The translations under genes were made by a program, and so were the position numbers. DNA of 32,108 nt from Pelargonium nanum (lineage: Eukaryota > Streptophyta > Magnoliopsida > Geraniales > Geraniaceae): positions 1-32,108 of the forward strand of contig JAYMTF010000655.1 of assembly GCA_036897485.1 (NCBI GenBank). The letters run 5' to 3'. The notes beneath the pieces are model-generated. The model saw nothing but the letters and a program-made list of their open reading frames with translations, searched no databases and was not told the origin of the DNA. Positions 20,501 through 32,108 of the stretch are shown piece by piece (position 1 is the stretch's first letter; each line of letters starts with the position of its first letter).

Positions 20501-23500
20501 CAAGAAGTAACAATCTTTGTGAAACAGTTATAAGCTACTCCGCTAAAAAATGTCTTCCTACTTTCAGACTTTCTATTTCCTAAATTAACTCAAGTTAGCC
20601 CTGAGGAACCTGTATACAGTTATATGTTATTTTGTCGATTGATAAATCAAGTTAGTAGCCCTAAGGAACCTGTAAACAGTTATATGTTATTTTGTTGATT
20701 TGTTGAAATGAAAAATGAATGATTTTGAGGAAGTTTATGCAAGTGTCCATTGTCAAAGTTGTAAAAAGGAAGAGTAAGTAACAATATATAATCTGAAGTG
20801 GAAAATGTTGTATCTGATTAGTTTACAAATGGATCATGTATGTGAACGTGTAAGAGGATGAATATTTTTGGGCTGGACTAATACAAGTAATGAGTATCTT
20901 TACCCTGGGGAGTGTCAAAATTTGGGTCTATTATAACTTATGGTAGTTACTGGAATTCAGGAATCTCTTTCATAATTACTTGAATGGTATATTTCAACTT
21001 AAGGAGTTCAACTTCTTAACTTTATTTAATGCTGCTGCCATGATGCATGTTGGATGTGGATTTTAATCATTTTATTAGTTTAGCGTAGAAAAACCCTTCT
21101 TGTCTTACAGTGGGTTCATTTAATTGGTGAAGAGTAGACTGAGGTTCATGAGGCACATATCTGATATCAGGTATGCTTCACTTGTAAGTGAAGTTACATT
21201 GTCTTATTTGTAGCTGTAACAAAGAAAAATTCCTTCTAGTGTACATGGTGAGTGCCTGATCCATCTTTACAAACGCTTAGACAAGTTCTTGCTTGTGTGA
21301 AATGAATTATGATATGTATCTTGGGCCTCAATGCCTATTTGACTTATTGCAGCATGCTTGACGGATAGGAAGGGTCATGCTAATTTTATTTTTTAATAAT
21401 TTTGTAGATCCATTATTGAAAAGCTTGGCTCTGAAAGAATTTCAAAGATAAAGATAGTAGGAACTGAAGAGGTAGAACAGAGTTTTTATGGCCAACTTGT
21501 GCTTGGTAAAGGAGTATCTTCTGGGTTAGATGAGCAAATTGCTCGGGAAGCAAGGAAAGCAGGCAAGTTTCACCTATTGTTTTGGTTTTCACATGTTTGT
21601 TCAGTTACAAAAAGTGCAGAAGGTTAGTATTAAAAGCTCTTCTTCTTTTTTCCTTATTGGGCAGCATCTGCTGAGAAACTAAAAATAGCACAGGAAGTTG
21701 CATCAATGCTAAAGTTGAGTGTTGACCTTGATACTAGCTCAACTGAAAGGTTCATCCTATCCAGCTCACTTCTTCCTTCTTTTCATTTTATACATATATC
21801 TGCAAACTTTTGTCAGCAACTTCTCTTGGTTTAATGACTATCATAACTCAAAGGAAATAAAACCAAAGCCTTAAAGCTGTAACTTGTTTTAATTTGCTTA
21901 CTTAATGAATTGAAAGTTCTTTTGAAATAATAAAATATTATTGGTGAAAGAAGTATTATTAAGAAATGTTACTAGAAGGATAAACCAGTATTTAAAATAA
22001 GTATGATAATTTGAGACATTGAATTTTGGCAAAGTGTAACACCCTAATTGAGGAATTTTCTCATCATTTTAGTATATGTTTAATGGGGTATGGTAAGGGG
22101 CAATACTTTCTGATTGATTCTAGTCATGGTAGTTAAAGGGGCAAGGCGCACTAAGTCACAAAAGGGTTTTAAGGCCTAGGCACAAAGCGAAGGGGCGCGC
22201 ATGAAGAACATGAGGCACGATATGATTAAAATCACAACTTAAATCAATATATATAAAACTCAATACTTGCATTAAATCTAAAACTGAAAATATTTAAAGT
22301 CACAGTATATTTTTGAAACATATAAGCTAGTATTTCAAGTCCTCATCAGCCTAAAAAATTCAAAACAGTTCATCACTTGCTCAAAGAAAGATAAAAGGTA
22401 ACAATCCTCATCATCATCAAGCATCACATAATTTGTCTCATTATCATATTTTTTTATTTTAGATATCTTTTTCATCTTTAACCTCACATTCATCTTCTTC
22501 AATTTATTTCTTTTTATTATAAGTAACTTACACCCAATATTTAATCTCGAAACTCTTTTGAGTGAACTCTCAAAATTTGAAAGAAACCCATTCTTTTGCT
22601 CTACTTTTGACTATTTTTTTTCCTTTATTTCATCATTCTAAAATATTATGCATAAAACTATAAAATAAAAAATAAATACAAAAAAACTTGATGTGCCCAA
22701 GACGCGCCCTTTGGCACCTGCACGACCTTAGGTTCCCCATGGCGCGCCTAATGAATGTCGACCATGTGCAAGTTGCAAGCCTCTGAGCTGCGCCCAAGGC
22801 GCGCCTGAGGCATGCCTTTAACTACTATGGTTCTGGTTGACACTTGTGTCGTAGTGTAGCTACAGAAAATGTTTTCAAATGCTAGAAAACTTCTGGTACT
22901 GGAAATCTTATGTTGTCTACTAATCAACTACGGAGTATTCATTTTTTGTACAACTGTTTTTCTTTCAAGAACTTAACTCCAACTTGCATTTCCATTCCTT
23001 CTGACCATTTTACATTTATTATAATTACTACTCGTCCTTGTATTGTTCTACAATGATCTTTACTGCTATATATTTGCATTTGGATATAACTATAAATCTC
23101 AGTATCACAAATTAGCAGTTTGCAGTAAAAGTTATTGAACATAATTATCTATATGTTACTCGCTGCCTGGTCAATTTTTTAATTGTCTTCCGTGTAACGA
23201 CTGAACTGAATTTTGGAGTGTCTTCCAGCTTGGAGAAGATTGTGGCTGGATTGCGTGCGGGCGCAGAATATGCAGGGGTACCGGTCTCCAATTGTGTCCT
23301 TGTTGCAGGAAGCCAATCTGGAGTGTCTGGAGCTGAGCGGATTGGCATGGCATGTGTTGTTGTCCGAAGCAGGTAAAACTCTTGTCATGCACTATGGTGA
23401 ATTACTTTTCATGAACCATTTTGCTGCATAATGTAAAGTGAACATTTTGTGAACCATATTCAACCATTGCACCATGCACTGGACAAATGCATCCTATTTT

Positions 23501-23973
23501 TTTTTTTTTTGGTCAGGAGACAAAGGCTTCTTATAAAATCAAAACCTACCTGCCATTATCATATGTAATAACTTGGGTTCTTATTCAACTGAGCCTCCAT
23601 CACAATGTTGGCTCAAATTCTATGGATAAGAAAAGACCTGATGATTGATTGTTCAATGAGACATGACCCATTTATATACCTCTTGTCAACTTCTCTAGCT
23701 GTCCAAGCTAGGCTTTGTTACTATTGTTTTTTTGTTTTTTGTTTTTTTACTTTGAACTCAGTTATTATTCATGTGTGCACATCCAGATTCTCTAGTTAAT
23801 CCTCTGGTAGCAGTAAAATTGAAGGATATATTACTTACATTGCTTATGCCTTGCATTTTGGTTGCTCTAGTGTGACAGCCAGAGCTGAGTTCTCTTCAGC
23901 AAATGCTGTAATGGATGGCTTTGGAGGTGCAGACCTGACCATCTCTAGACTACGACACAAGTTAAGGTTATAA
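17545..23973 (+). CDS. Plastid-targeted HAD-superfamily-like protein (At5g45170-type), probable pseudoenzyme
   Basis: Eleven exons: 17545-17807, 17899-17948, 18043-18106, 18247-18295, 18400-18468, 18630-18691, 20151-20231, 21408-21562, 21665-21749, 23229-23372, 23871-23973; sum 1125 nt, 374 aa. The first 60-70 residues are Ser/Pro/Phe-rich and poor in acidic residues, like a chloroplast transit peptide. The rest has the CbbY/HAD layout: core strand LALLLEVEGVLMDVYR, helical cap ANRQAFNVAFKKLGLDCANW, motif II strand IPVIIVTAYSKSGD, YGQLVLGKGVSSGL, and the last core strand CVLVAGSQSGV. Motif I, normally DxDGxxxD, reads E85-V-E87-G-V-L-M-D92, and the motif IV acidic pair (usually EDS) is AGS (319-321). 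I infer loss of ordinary phosphatase activity. The closest remembered family is the Arabidopsis At5g45170 group; its function is unknown to me. Intron 8 uses a GC donor (21563). Confidence 0.9.
20590..20700 (+). repeat. Two-copy tandem duplication in intron 7 of the HAD-like gene
   Basis: The segment with TCAAGTTAG, CCCTGAGGAACCTGTATACA and TATATGTTATTTTGTCGATT (20590-20640) is repeated at 20647-20700, spaced 60 bases in most of the unit. The copies differ by four substitutions and a TAG insertion. Confidence 0.8.
22125..22829. mobile_element. MITE with GGCGC-rich ends, possibly hAT type, in intron 9 of the HAD-like gene
   Basis: The left end reads CATGGTAGTTAAAGGGGCAAGGCGC, and the reverse complement of the right end reads CATAGTAGTTAAAGGCATGC then CTCAGGCGCGCC. 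Both sub-ends are rich in GGCGC motifs (22142-22200 and 22700-22806), unlike the AT-rich centre, which has no coding capacity. The flanks ATTCTAGT (22117-22124) and GTTCTGGT (22830-22837) agree at 6 of 8 positions, which would fit a decayed 8-bp duplication of the hAT superfamily. The element is clear as an inverted-repeat structure; the superfamily is inferred. Confidence 0.6.
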
Positions 23974-24480
23974 GACTTTTACTTGAAACTACCTGTTTAG
24001 AATTTGGTCACTTTTTCATGGCATTGTGGTAAAATTTGCTAGTCATGCTGAGCCAGTGAACAAACACTAGTAGATAAATTTCCAAGCTGTTGTACCTTGT
24101 TATTGTTGACTTGTTTTCATTAACCCATTATTTATTGTGCTTGCCTTTCCTTTGGCAAGTTGAATAAAATGATCACATTCAATGACATGAATTATTATTG
24201 CAAAAATGACCCTTATTACTCTAATGCCTTCTTAAACATTTGGCCTGTCTTTGTTTATAGGTTACAAGTAGTGCCAAAAAAAATTCTATACAATAATTTT
24301 TTTTCTTCATACCATGTAAATTAACAAGGAGAAAAATACAACATGCTAGTCAAGCCAACAGATCTCTCTCATTTCATTATTCATCCATGAATTATTCTTG
24401 TAACTTGCTATGCAGCCAGGCTTTTAAAGAAGCCCATCCCCTTCAGCTTTCTTTCAAACTTACATAGCTGATAGCTTACA
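23974..24480. other. Convergent intergenic region (3' ends of HAD-like and RHD3 genes)
   Basis: The stop codons of the two convergent genes are 507 bases apart. This stretch should carry both 3' UTRs, so their transcripts may approach or overlap. No other gene is visible. Confidence 0.6.
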
Positions 24481-27400
24481 TTACGAAAATTCAGCCTCTT
24501 GTGTGTCAGTGGGTCGCCTGCGTGTTAAACTAGGGCTTGAATATTCAATACCAGCATCAGCTGTTGAAATATTAGACGACACTGATGACTCGGGAATTGA
24601 GCTCGATACTGGACTTGTTGTACTGGTTTGATTCATGAAACTCTGAGAAGCCAGGGACTGTGGAGGTCTTAATCCTTCCGGAAATGGGGATGCTTGACCT
24701 TGTTCAGCAAGTTTTTTTAGAAGGTTCATGATAGTAGGAAGAAATCTAGTTGAAATGGAAAGCAATCCAGGCAGCTGCTCACATGGAAAAACAAAGAAGT
24801 AGAATTAAATGTGGGCTTCTTGACAAGAGCACACTCTGATCTGAAAAATAAAGCTGAGAGGATCTATCAAATAAGCGAGGTAAGGTAAGGGTTTCATCAT
24901 AACATTCAGAGAATCAAATTCTCTTGCACATTTGCATACTCACAAAGCCATGACGAAACTCCCCTGTAACGTTCAACTGTACCCACAAAGCTTTGGAAAG
25001 TAAATATCCGACAAATAAAACCAAGAGGTAAAGAGGGTTCCTGCGTCATTTGAAGAACTTTGTCATAAACTTGATTAGCCTGAACAAAATAAACATTAGG
25101 AATAATGTAACAAACTACAGAGACTAAGATCTGGATGTAATTACTTCAGAAGGAGCATAAATTCATTAAAACCAAGGATAACCATTGCTGCAATTGCCCA
25201 AGGAGGAGGTAACCAGTTGTTACTCCGCTTGAGAGCCTCCTGAAAAACAAACCGAAGAGTATATTTTGTGTCATTGGGTGGCGCATCACAAATTCACAAT
25301 AATACTGTATCATAATAGACAAGGTGAAATAAAAACACTAAGAAAGCATCACGTCATATTAGAAGGCATCCTGACATAGCAAGAATGAGAACACAACACC
25401 ATTTATCTTAAGCAACTAGATTTCCATCCAAAACACTTGTATCCATGTTGGTCCATGTTCTTTTTGCATTTTAGGTCAAATCCGTATTTACAAGCGATGC
25501 AATATATTCACTAGAGTTGTTAAGTATTCTGAGAAACTCTTCCTTTGGGTAACTTTGAAGATATGGGAAACTTGCCCACAGCAGTGTAGCGATCACATTC
25601 ACACAAGCATAATAATATTAGCAGCTACTAAGCAATTTAATGGCATATCTTGAAACAACTTTGCTTTGTGTAATTAATAACGCCTAAACCAAAAGTAAAG
25701 AGTTTCAAATTATAATAAGCACACAAAACTAAAGGTGAGCATGTGCGCGATCAACGGGAGAACTAATTAAGAATATGGAAAAATAAGAGAACGCTTCATT
25801 TTTAACCTTAAAATTTAGCTGAAACAACCAAATTACTGAAGAATATGGAAATATATAAATGTTGCTAAGCATCGCAATGTAGAGAAAGATACCTGTGCTG
25901 AAATAGCTTGTGTGACTGTATACTCAGTCTCTGCTTTGAATTGCCTCCACAGAGATTTACATTGTACTGGAGTAATCAGTGTATCCTTTGGCGCAACCTA
26001 GTTTTTTAATTCATAGTGTTATTGAGAAATGGTATTATGATAAAGATTGATTGGTATGAAAAGGCACCATTGAACACAAACTAATACCTCCTCCCATGTG
26101 CTAGAGGCAAGAGGGTCTACAGAAGATCCTATGCTCCTATCTTGTGAAGAAGAAACAGAAACAGTTCCATCCATCAGAGAGGATATAAGTACATTTTCTA
26201 TCTTATCTTGCTTGTCATCTAAGCGTATGACAGCCATCACAGATAAAAGCTTCAGAGACTGCAGTAGGACCGTAGAAGAGGACATCAGATATCAACTACA
26301 ACAAGCAGGAAGTGTTAAAACTTTGGTTGTTAAAGTTCCATGGAAATTACTTCAGAACGTGCATATTTTGTAATTGCTCTAATGTCTTCCTTTCCAGTCC
26401 AAACCCGAGGCATTGAATCATCATCATGATTGAAAACTGTTGAAAACCTGAGAAATTGTGAGCAAAGTAATCAGAAAAATACAATGAAATAAGATCTTAA
26501 AAGTTGATCAAATTTCAAATCCAAGTTAGCAACCTGTCCTTCATGCGGATCAGAACTTTTCCAGCTTCTTCTCTAGCTTTCTTTTCCACTAAACCCCTCC
26601 CATACTCTTGTAAGTTTTGCAACATTTTGTCACTTGTTACTTGGTCCAACTCAAAACCAGCAATAGCAGTTGAAAACTCAGACATTGCAGCCTCAGTCTC
26701 ACGTCTAAGCAGCTTTCTCACTGAAACCCACGTGTCTTTTCCACCCGCTTCAAAGAGGGATTCTACAGGTGCCATTAGTGCTTCAGACAGTCGTTTCTGT
26801 CAATTAAAGATGATAAGTGCTTTTAGTGTCTTGATTGAATAAACCTGATGTGAAATATTGATTAAGAAATCACCTCATAGTTAATTGTCAATTCTGACAG
26901 TTTTGCGCTACGAACTGATGATGCATGTGCATCAATATCACGACGAACTTTTTCCCGGACTTTTGAAACATCCCAGTTAGCCTGTTTAATAGTAACATCT
27001 GAAAAGGTAGAACATAGCCATGAACGGAGGGTGCTAAATATATATGATGCATGATGGAATATATCCAACATGATATAATCATTAAGAAAATGAAAGCTAT
27101 AATTGTAAAACCTAAAGGTAAGGAGTCATGACATATTCAAGTTAGCAGGATTTGAGTATGAGCATACTATACGAAAACACTACATATACAACCTTCAGCT
27201 ATATTTAAGCATTACTATAGAAGAACAGCAGCTGGCAATTAAATAAATGGCTCTGAAAATTTAGATGTGAAATATACGTTTTCATTGTTGTTCTTAATGG
27301 CTTATAAAAACAAAAGATGTAGCTGCTTAAGTTTCGAAAATAAGACCTTCTGCAGATATTCCTCTTTATGATCTCTTGTTTCTTGTAAACAGATACTTTT

Positions 27401-30400
27401 ATTAGTCTTAATAAGGTATTTTTTTCCTGTTACTGTTGAGTCTTCTTCCAGTTCTACCATATCATAAATAATCATTATTCTTCAAAGTTGCCAGTAGAAC
27501 TATTTGCCTCCCTTACAGTCAGATTGTGTTCAATTTATTTACAGCATTTACATATTTCATAAGCATACATAAAACATAAACAAGCATGTGAATGCATTCA
27601 ATCTGATATTGAAACCACTATGCATGTTACATTACCTGCACATCCTTGATCGAACTCAACCATACAAGACTGGATACAGCTACATTCAGATGCGGCAAAT
27701 CCTTCTCCTCTGTTCAATAATTGCTCCAGTCTAGCCATAAAATTGTCAAGGGCTTTAGTGCGCAGATGTCCCAACATGGTAGTGTAAGCAGGGTACACAA
27801 ACTAGCATTCACGATAGAGAATAATAAGACAATGCAAATTCAGAAAAACAAAAACAAGAGAAATCATCAGGTTCGATTACAACTCAGATTAGGCAAATGC
27901 TAAGCCCTACTCTTATTACTAATATCAGGATTCAAACAGCATCTCTTGAGTTCCCATCACTCATACATCAACTATGAAAAAAGGACACGTGGTTTAACAT
28001 GGCTAGAGGAATTGTTTGTTTTTTCTGTCACCATGCAAGAAAATCAGTAATTTTGCCCATAAGATCAAAGGACATGATTGGAACTTGGCAGAATAGCTAC
28101 TAGTGTCTTGTGATATATTAAAATAGAACACAATTTCTACATCAAATCATGCACACCTTAGCATATTATATCTAAATAATATTTGGCATATATCAAACAA
28201 AATCTAAAGATGCATTTTTGACAAAGCATGTGACACAAAATATGCAGAACGCACATGCATATTTGACTATTTGTGATTGTAGATAGCAAAACCAATTCAA
28301 GTTTTCTCTCCAGTGTTTTTGAACTATTACATCACCAGTGGCAAACTGTCACAGAACAAACATCTTAAACTTTTTTTTCCTCAAAAAAGGACAATTAAAG
28401 TAAATAAGTCCATCCACATAACAATCTCATCAAAAGTATAATAATGATAGAGCAAGAACCCATACCTCCAATGCTTTTGATTCCAACTGTTTACGTTTTG
28501 CGTTTCTCACACCTTCATCAAAATAGATTGCTTCATTGTCATACCTATGCAAAAAGAAAAGTAGCATGTATTAGCAAGATCAGAACTTAGAGACCAAGTT
28601 GGACAAAGAAGTGAAAAACAGGTATAGACAAAGGCAAACACATTGATAATATGAATAAAAAATATTAATAAAAGAATATTAAATATCTTAATAATCATAT
28701 ATATATATATAAGGTGGCTCAGTGCAGGATGCTCCATAGGCTTCCCTCTGCTTTGGCAGGGAGACTGTTTCCATTTTTCGAAGGTCACAAGGCAGAGGCT
28801 CACTCTCTAGTTATCTTGATATAACACATGAAAAAAGGTACATTTAACAGCAGAACCAATCAATGTAGATTTAATAATTGTCAAGAACTTCAGTAATAAA
28901 AGATGCCAAGATAGTTATTTAATTTTTAGTTTCCAGTAAAACTCTGATCTCTGAAAGGCAGCATCCACACAGAAGCTTGGGAAAGACCAGAAAACTTACA
29001 AAATACATAGAATGGTTATTAGGAACAAACATGAAATATTTTTGGCTTCAGATGCTCTCCGAATTAGAAGAAAAGGCTAATAAAGACATAAACGTGAAGT
29101 CTAACATCCACAAAGAAGAAAAATATCAGATATTCTGATGTACCATCCACTAGAGAAACAATCCTCAATGACACTAGCCCTTCTGATAAATAAAATAAAC
29201 CAATCCTTTGATTACCCGGCGTATTCCCAACTTCATTTCCACGAATCCCCAACCCAGTCCATCTTACCCTCATCATAGATAATGAGACACTTCCAATCTC
29301 TTAACATCCTGTTTTGTCATGCTAAGTTCAAACTTCTATAAACCCCCACTACTCCTAATATTCTTCCCTTTGACTAAGCACACCTGAAAATTATCACATC
29401 CAGCATACCCAGGAAACCACCAAACCTATCACCGGTCACCCACTTTGCAACTTCTTCAACTCCCTGTTACAGATTCTGTTCATTTGGAATAAATGTAATA
29501 CCAGGACCTGGATTTAAGGAGAGATTCAATTTGCATCTTAATCCAATGACAGCAACAAATTTAAAAGTTAAACTGATAGAAAGCCACTAAACACATAAGC
29601 ACCGTCAATTTGAAACAGCTCCATATATCGGCTCCCAGGCTTCAACAGTCAACCTTATGCCAACCTAATACAATCAGTTTACCTAAACCTAGTTTCTATC
29701 AATCCACTTCAATATATAAATACTGTAGAACTGTAAAGTCGACGCATGCAACAATATATCTTGAACACCATTAGAGAGCAAAAGTTAAATAAGGTTCACA
29801 TAAAGATGGAAGAATTCAGAGACTTTAGATATAATCTTTTAGAGATGAAACACTGATGTGAACTTACTCTGAAATATAATTTTCCAAGATCGAACTGAGT
29901 TTCTTTCCAAAACCTGATACTGGACCAGCTTGAACAGCTTCCTCTAATGCCAACCAACCCTAATCACATCCATCAAGAAATGCCAATTACAATGTTTCTC
30001 AGTCAAACTAGAAGTAGCAAGAGAAAATATATGCATAGTACCTCATCAGAAGCCAAACAGCTAAGCTTCTCATAAGCAATCTCTTCACATCGAACAGTGG
30101 CAACCATTACCTAAAAAAATGAAGAGTGAAAAATATGTAAACCTATATATATATATATATATATATTCTCTCATACAAGAAAAGGGAAAACAAAATCAAG
30201 ACCTTGTGAGCAGGAAGATCCAGATCCTTGTTCTCTCTAATAACTTTCCATATCTGCTGTGCACTAAAAGAAAACCCAGAGGCAGGAACAACACCCCGTC
30301 TATCGCCAGCTAGCCCTCCAGGGGAAATAGAATTGAAAAATCTCTGCCTTAGTTGGGCAACCTATGAATGATGGCACACAACACCGAATAAGCAACAAAA

Positions 30401-32027
30401 ATGGAATTTTACAAAGTTGCCATCAAAGGATTAAAAATCCATATCTAGGTAGTTATATCCAAACTACTGGCAGAATTAGGAAGAAGTTAAAAAGTTACAG
30501 TAAATGTGGAACTAAGTAAACTGCTGCTAATGTAAGAAGTGCTACCTCCTCATTAAACTTTTCCTCTTTCTCTTCATAGCTGGATAAAGCTGTGACCTCA
30601 ACCTTCATGACAAATAATGATTGATAAAAAAATAATAATAAGTTCTACATTATAACAATAATCAAACACAGTCAAGCAGTCAAAGAAAGAGGATTTATTA
30701 CATTAAAAAATTCACTGATAGGAGTACTTGTATGCGCTGCGGGTTTAGGAACAGAATCCCATATCTGTAGAATTTAGTCAGTCAGAATGTTAAAGAAATA
30801 AGCTAAAGAAACACAAGAGATGATGTCATAACCTGAATATAAGAAAATGCAAGCAAAACAATACCTTCTGAATATCATCCCGTAAGATAGGCTCCAAACG
30901 TTCAAGGGGGGTCTACATAGATGATCACAAATACATTAATGATCTCAAATGTAGAGTTACAACTGTTTGGCAATATCAAATAAATGCACTAAGTCACTCC
31001 AAACCTTAGTTTTATCACGTATGACAAACAGAAGTGTAGTTTTACGGGGACTGAATAAACGCATCATGACCTGCATAATGAACAGAAACCAACTACGATA
31101 AATGAAGTCCCCATAAAATGGTGGTCAGGGGAAGAAACCTAGATTGAAAATACCTGAAAAACTGTTTTCAGAAGAGGTTTATTTGAAGCTTGCTCCCGAC
31201 CAATATCATGGCACCACCTGTACACAATTCAACAAACCTGAATTTATTCCCTATACATATCAGCATATGTACATTACCATACACATTTATTAAAGAAATA
31301 TATGTTTTATGCTTGTGTTCATACATGGAAAGAATCTGAAAGGATAGGTGTATACCTAAGGTAAAATGGAAAGTAGAAAGAGAAGACATTATAATGCATG
31401 GCTTGGCTTAAATGAGGAGACATAATTAAATAGGACGGAGTTGAAAATAGCTTCTACCATTTGACTAGCCAATGATATTCACAATCCATCTACACCCAAA
31501 AGGGAGAAGAACTTGGCGATTGGAAGAACGTAGCACTCAAATTTATTTAACAGTGCCCAATTAGATAATCGATTCAACAATTCTGTAACTAAATACAAAA
31601 AAATAAAAGGCCATAGGCAGCCATGCCCTACTGATATACAGGGAAGTGTATAGCAAAAGACATGGCCTGAAACGAACCACCAAGAATTTGGTGAGTTCTT
31701 ATGCTTCAACAAAGAGACTGAATTTTAAGCACTTACTCATAACATCCTACAAATGTAGTATTAAGATAGTCATCACAATTTATTTCGCCAGAGAGCCAAT
31801 GTGGCCCAGGGCAAAAAACATAAACAAAGACTGGCCAGAAAGCCGTAATTATACAAATAAGCAATTGCTGCTTTAGACACTGGTTGCTGCAGATAGATCA
31901 TTCTGGTTTGCCCAGAGTCCTGAAAAGCAGTGAAATAATAATAAATGATAACTTACATGTTAATCAGTACAATATCTGCAATTGCCAAAGCAAATAAGGC
32001 ACTTTGTTTCTCAAATGCGGTATCATC
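24481..32027 (-). CDS. RHD3-like: RHD3/SEY1/atlastin-type ER-shaping GTPase (5' end beyond window)
   Basis: This dynamin-like GTPase fuses ER tubules. Nineteen exons are visible: 32027-31957, 31217-31154, 31070-31005, 30912-30865, 30764-30702, 30602-30546, 30361-30203, 30110-30042, 29959-29868, 28544-28466, 27801-27636, 26998-26874, 26796-26534, 26447-26351, 26258-26088, 25997-25893, 25239-25145, 25040-24944, 24774-24481; 2181 nt, 726 aa plus stop, all in frame. Seen: the rear of the GTPase domain ([19 protein letters not shown] and the G4 motif RD in VIRDKTK), the long helical middle domain, a TM hairpin ([13 protein letters not shown] to [18 protein letters not shown]), then [15 protein letters not shown] and a Ser-rich C-tail ending EAEFS. 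The P-loop, switch I and switch II lie to the right of the window, probably about 80-100 residues. It could be RHD3 itself or a RHD3-like paralogue. Confidence 0.95.
28713..28810. repeat. Interspersed-repeat fragment in an RHD3 intron (SINE-like?)
   Basis: A GC-richer patch in an AT-rich intron reads GGCTCAGTGCAGGATGCTCC, then GGCAGGGAG and TTCGAAGGTCACAAGGCAGA. This resembles a widespread degenerate plant repeat with GTGCACGATGCTCC, GCAGGG and GGTCACAAGGC boxes. It follows an (AT)n run at 28698-28711. Assigned from memory of the pattern only. Confidence 0.3.
30144..30165. repeat. (TA)11 microsatellite in an RHD3 intron
   Basis: Uninterrupted TA dinucleotides lie in the short intron between the exons 30361-30203 and 30110-30042. 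Confidence 0.8.
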
Positions 32028-32108
32028 CTGAAAATCACAGAGATTCCAATGTCAGATTTGCTTTTAAATTTTACATCAGGGTATAATTTTATTTATTTCC
32101 TTCACAAA

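Noticed and set aside
23145-23392. Minus-strand frames opposite HAD-like exon 10
   Set aside because: They are antisense shadows of a conserved coding exon.
26098-26842. Plus-strand frames of 91 and 112 codons
   Set aside because: Both are antisense to RHD3 exons and cross their introns without their own splice logic.

Overview
The window is nuclear DNA of a flowering plant, most likely a eudicot. It is AT-rich, its genes are cut by many short AT-rich GT-AG introns, it carries plant-type gene families (ALA flippase, NAC factor, RHD3 GTPase, a plastid HAD-like protein), and it is scattered with plant-type transposon debris. I cannot name the species. All gene models were assembled by reading exons by eye on the indicated strand. 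For the four complete genes the exon sum is an exact multiple of three, and every junction keeps the reading frame.

Layout, left to right. 1-1028: the inner part and right arm of a long-terminal-inverted-repeat DNA transposon whose left arm is cut by the window edge. 1816-7368 (minus): a complete 11-exon P4-ATPase (ALA4-7 type phospholipid flippase, 1261 aa). 9630-13290 (minus): a complete 6-exon GT8-like type II membrane protein (396 aa) lacking the usual catalytic signatures; its introns hold an intact-looking 247-bp CACTA MITE and an LTR-like fragment. 14399-15524 (minus): a complete 3-exon NAC transcription factor of the JUNGBRUNNEN1 (ANAC042) type (257 aa). 16977-17369: a decayed Ty1-copia RNase H end and a U6 snRNA retropseudogene with a 16-bp target-site duplication. 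17545-23973 (plus): a complete 11-exon plastid-targeted HAD-superfamily protein (374 aa) with a GC-AG intron and a 705-bp MITE in an intron. 24481-32027 (minus): the 3' 19 exons (726 codons before the stop) of an RHD3/SEY1/atlastin-type ER-shaping GTPase whose first exons lie beyond the right edge.

The genes are independent single-copy-style units and do not form an operon or cluster. ALA, GT8-like and NAC run in tandem on the minus strand; the HAD-like and RHD3 genes converge with about 0.5 kb between stop codons. Three of them (ALA flippase, RHD3, the type II GT8-like protein) act in the endomembrane system, but I infer no joint pathway from that.

I found no candidate for a new multi-gene system. 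The points most worth a second look are two likely pseudoenzymes (the HAD-like protein has lost motif I and motif IV acidic residues; the GT8-like protein has no DxD and no HxxGxxKPW), the U6 retropseudogene with its target-site duplication, and the set of intronic DNA transposons.
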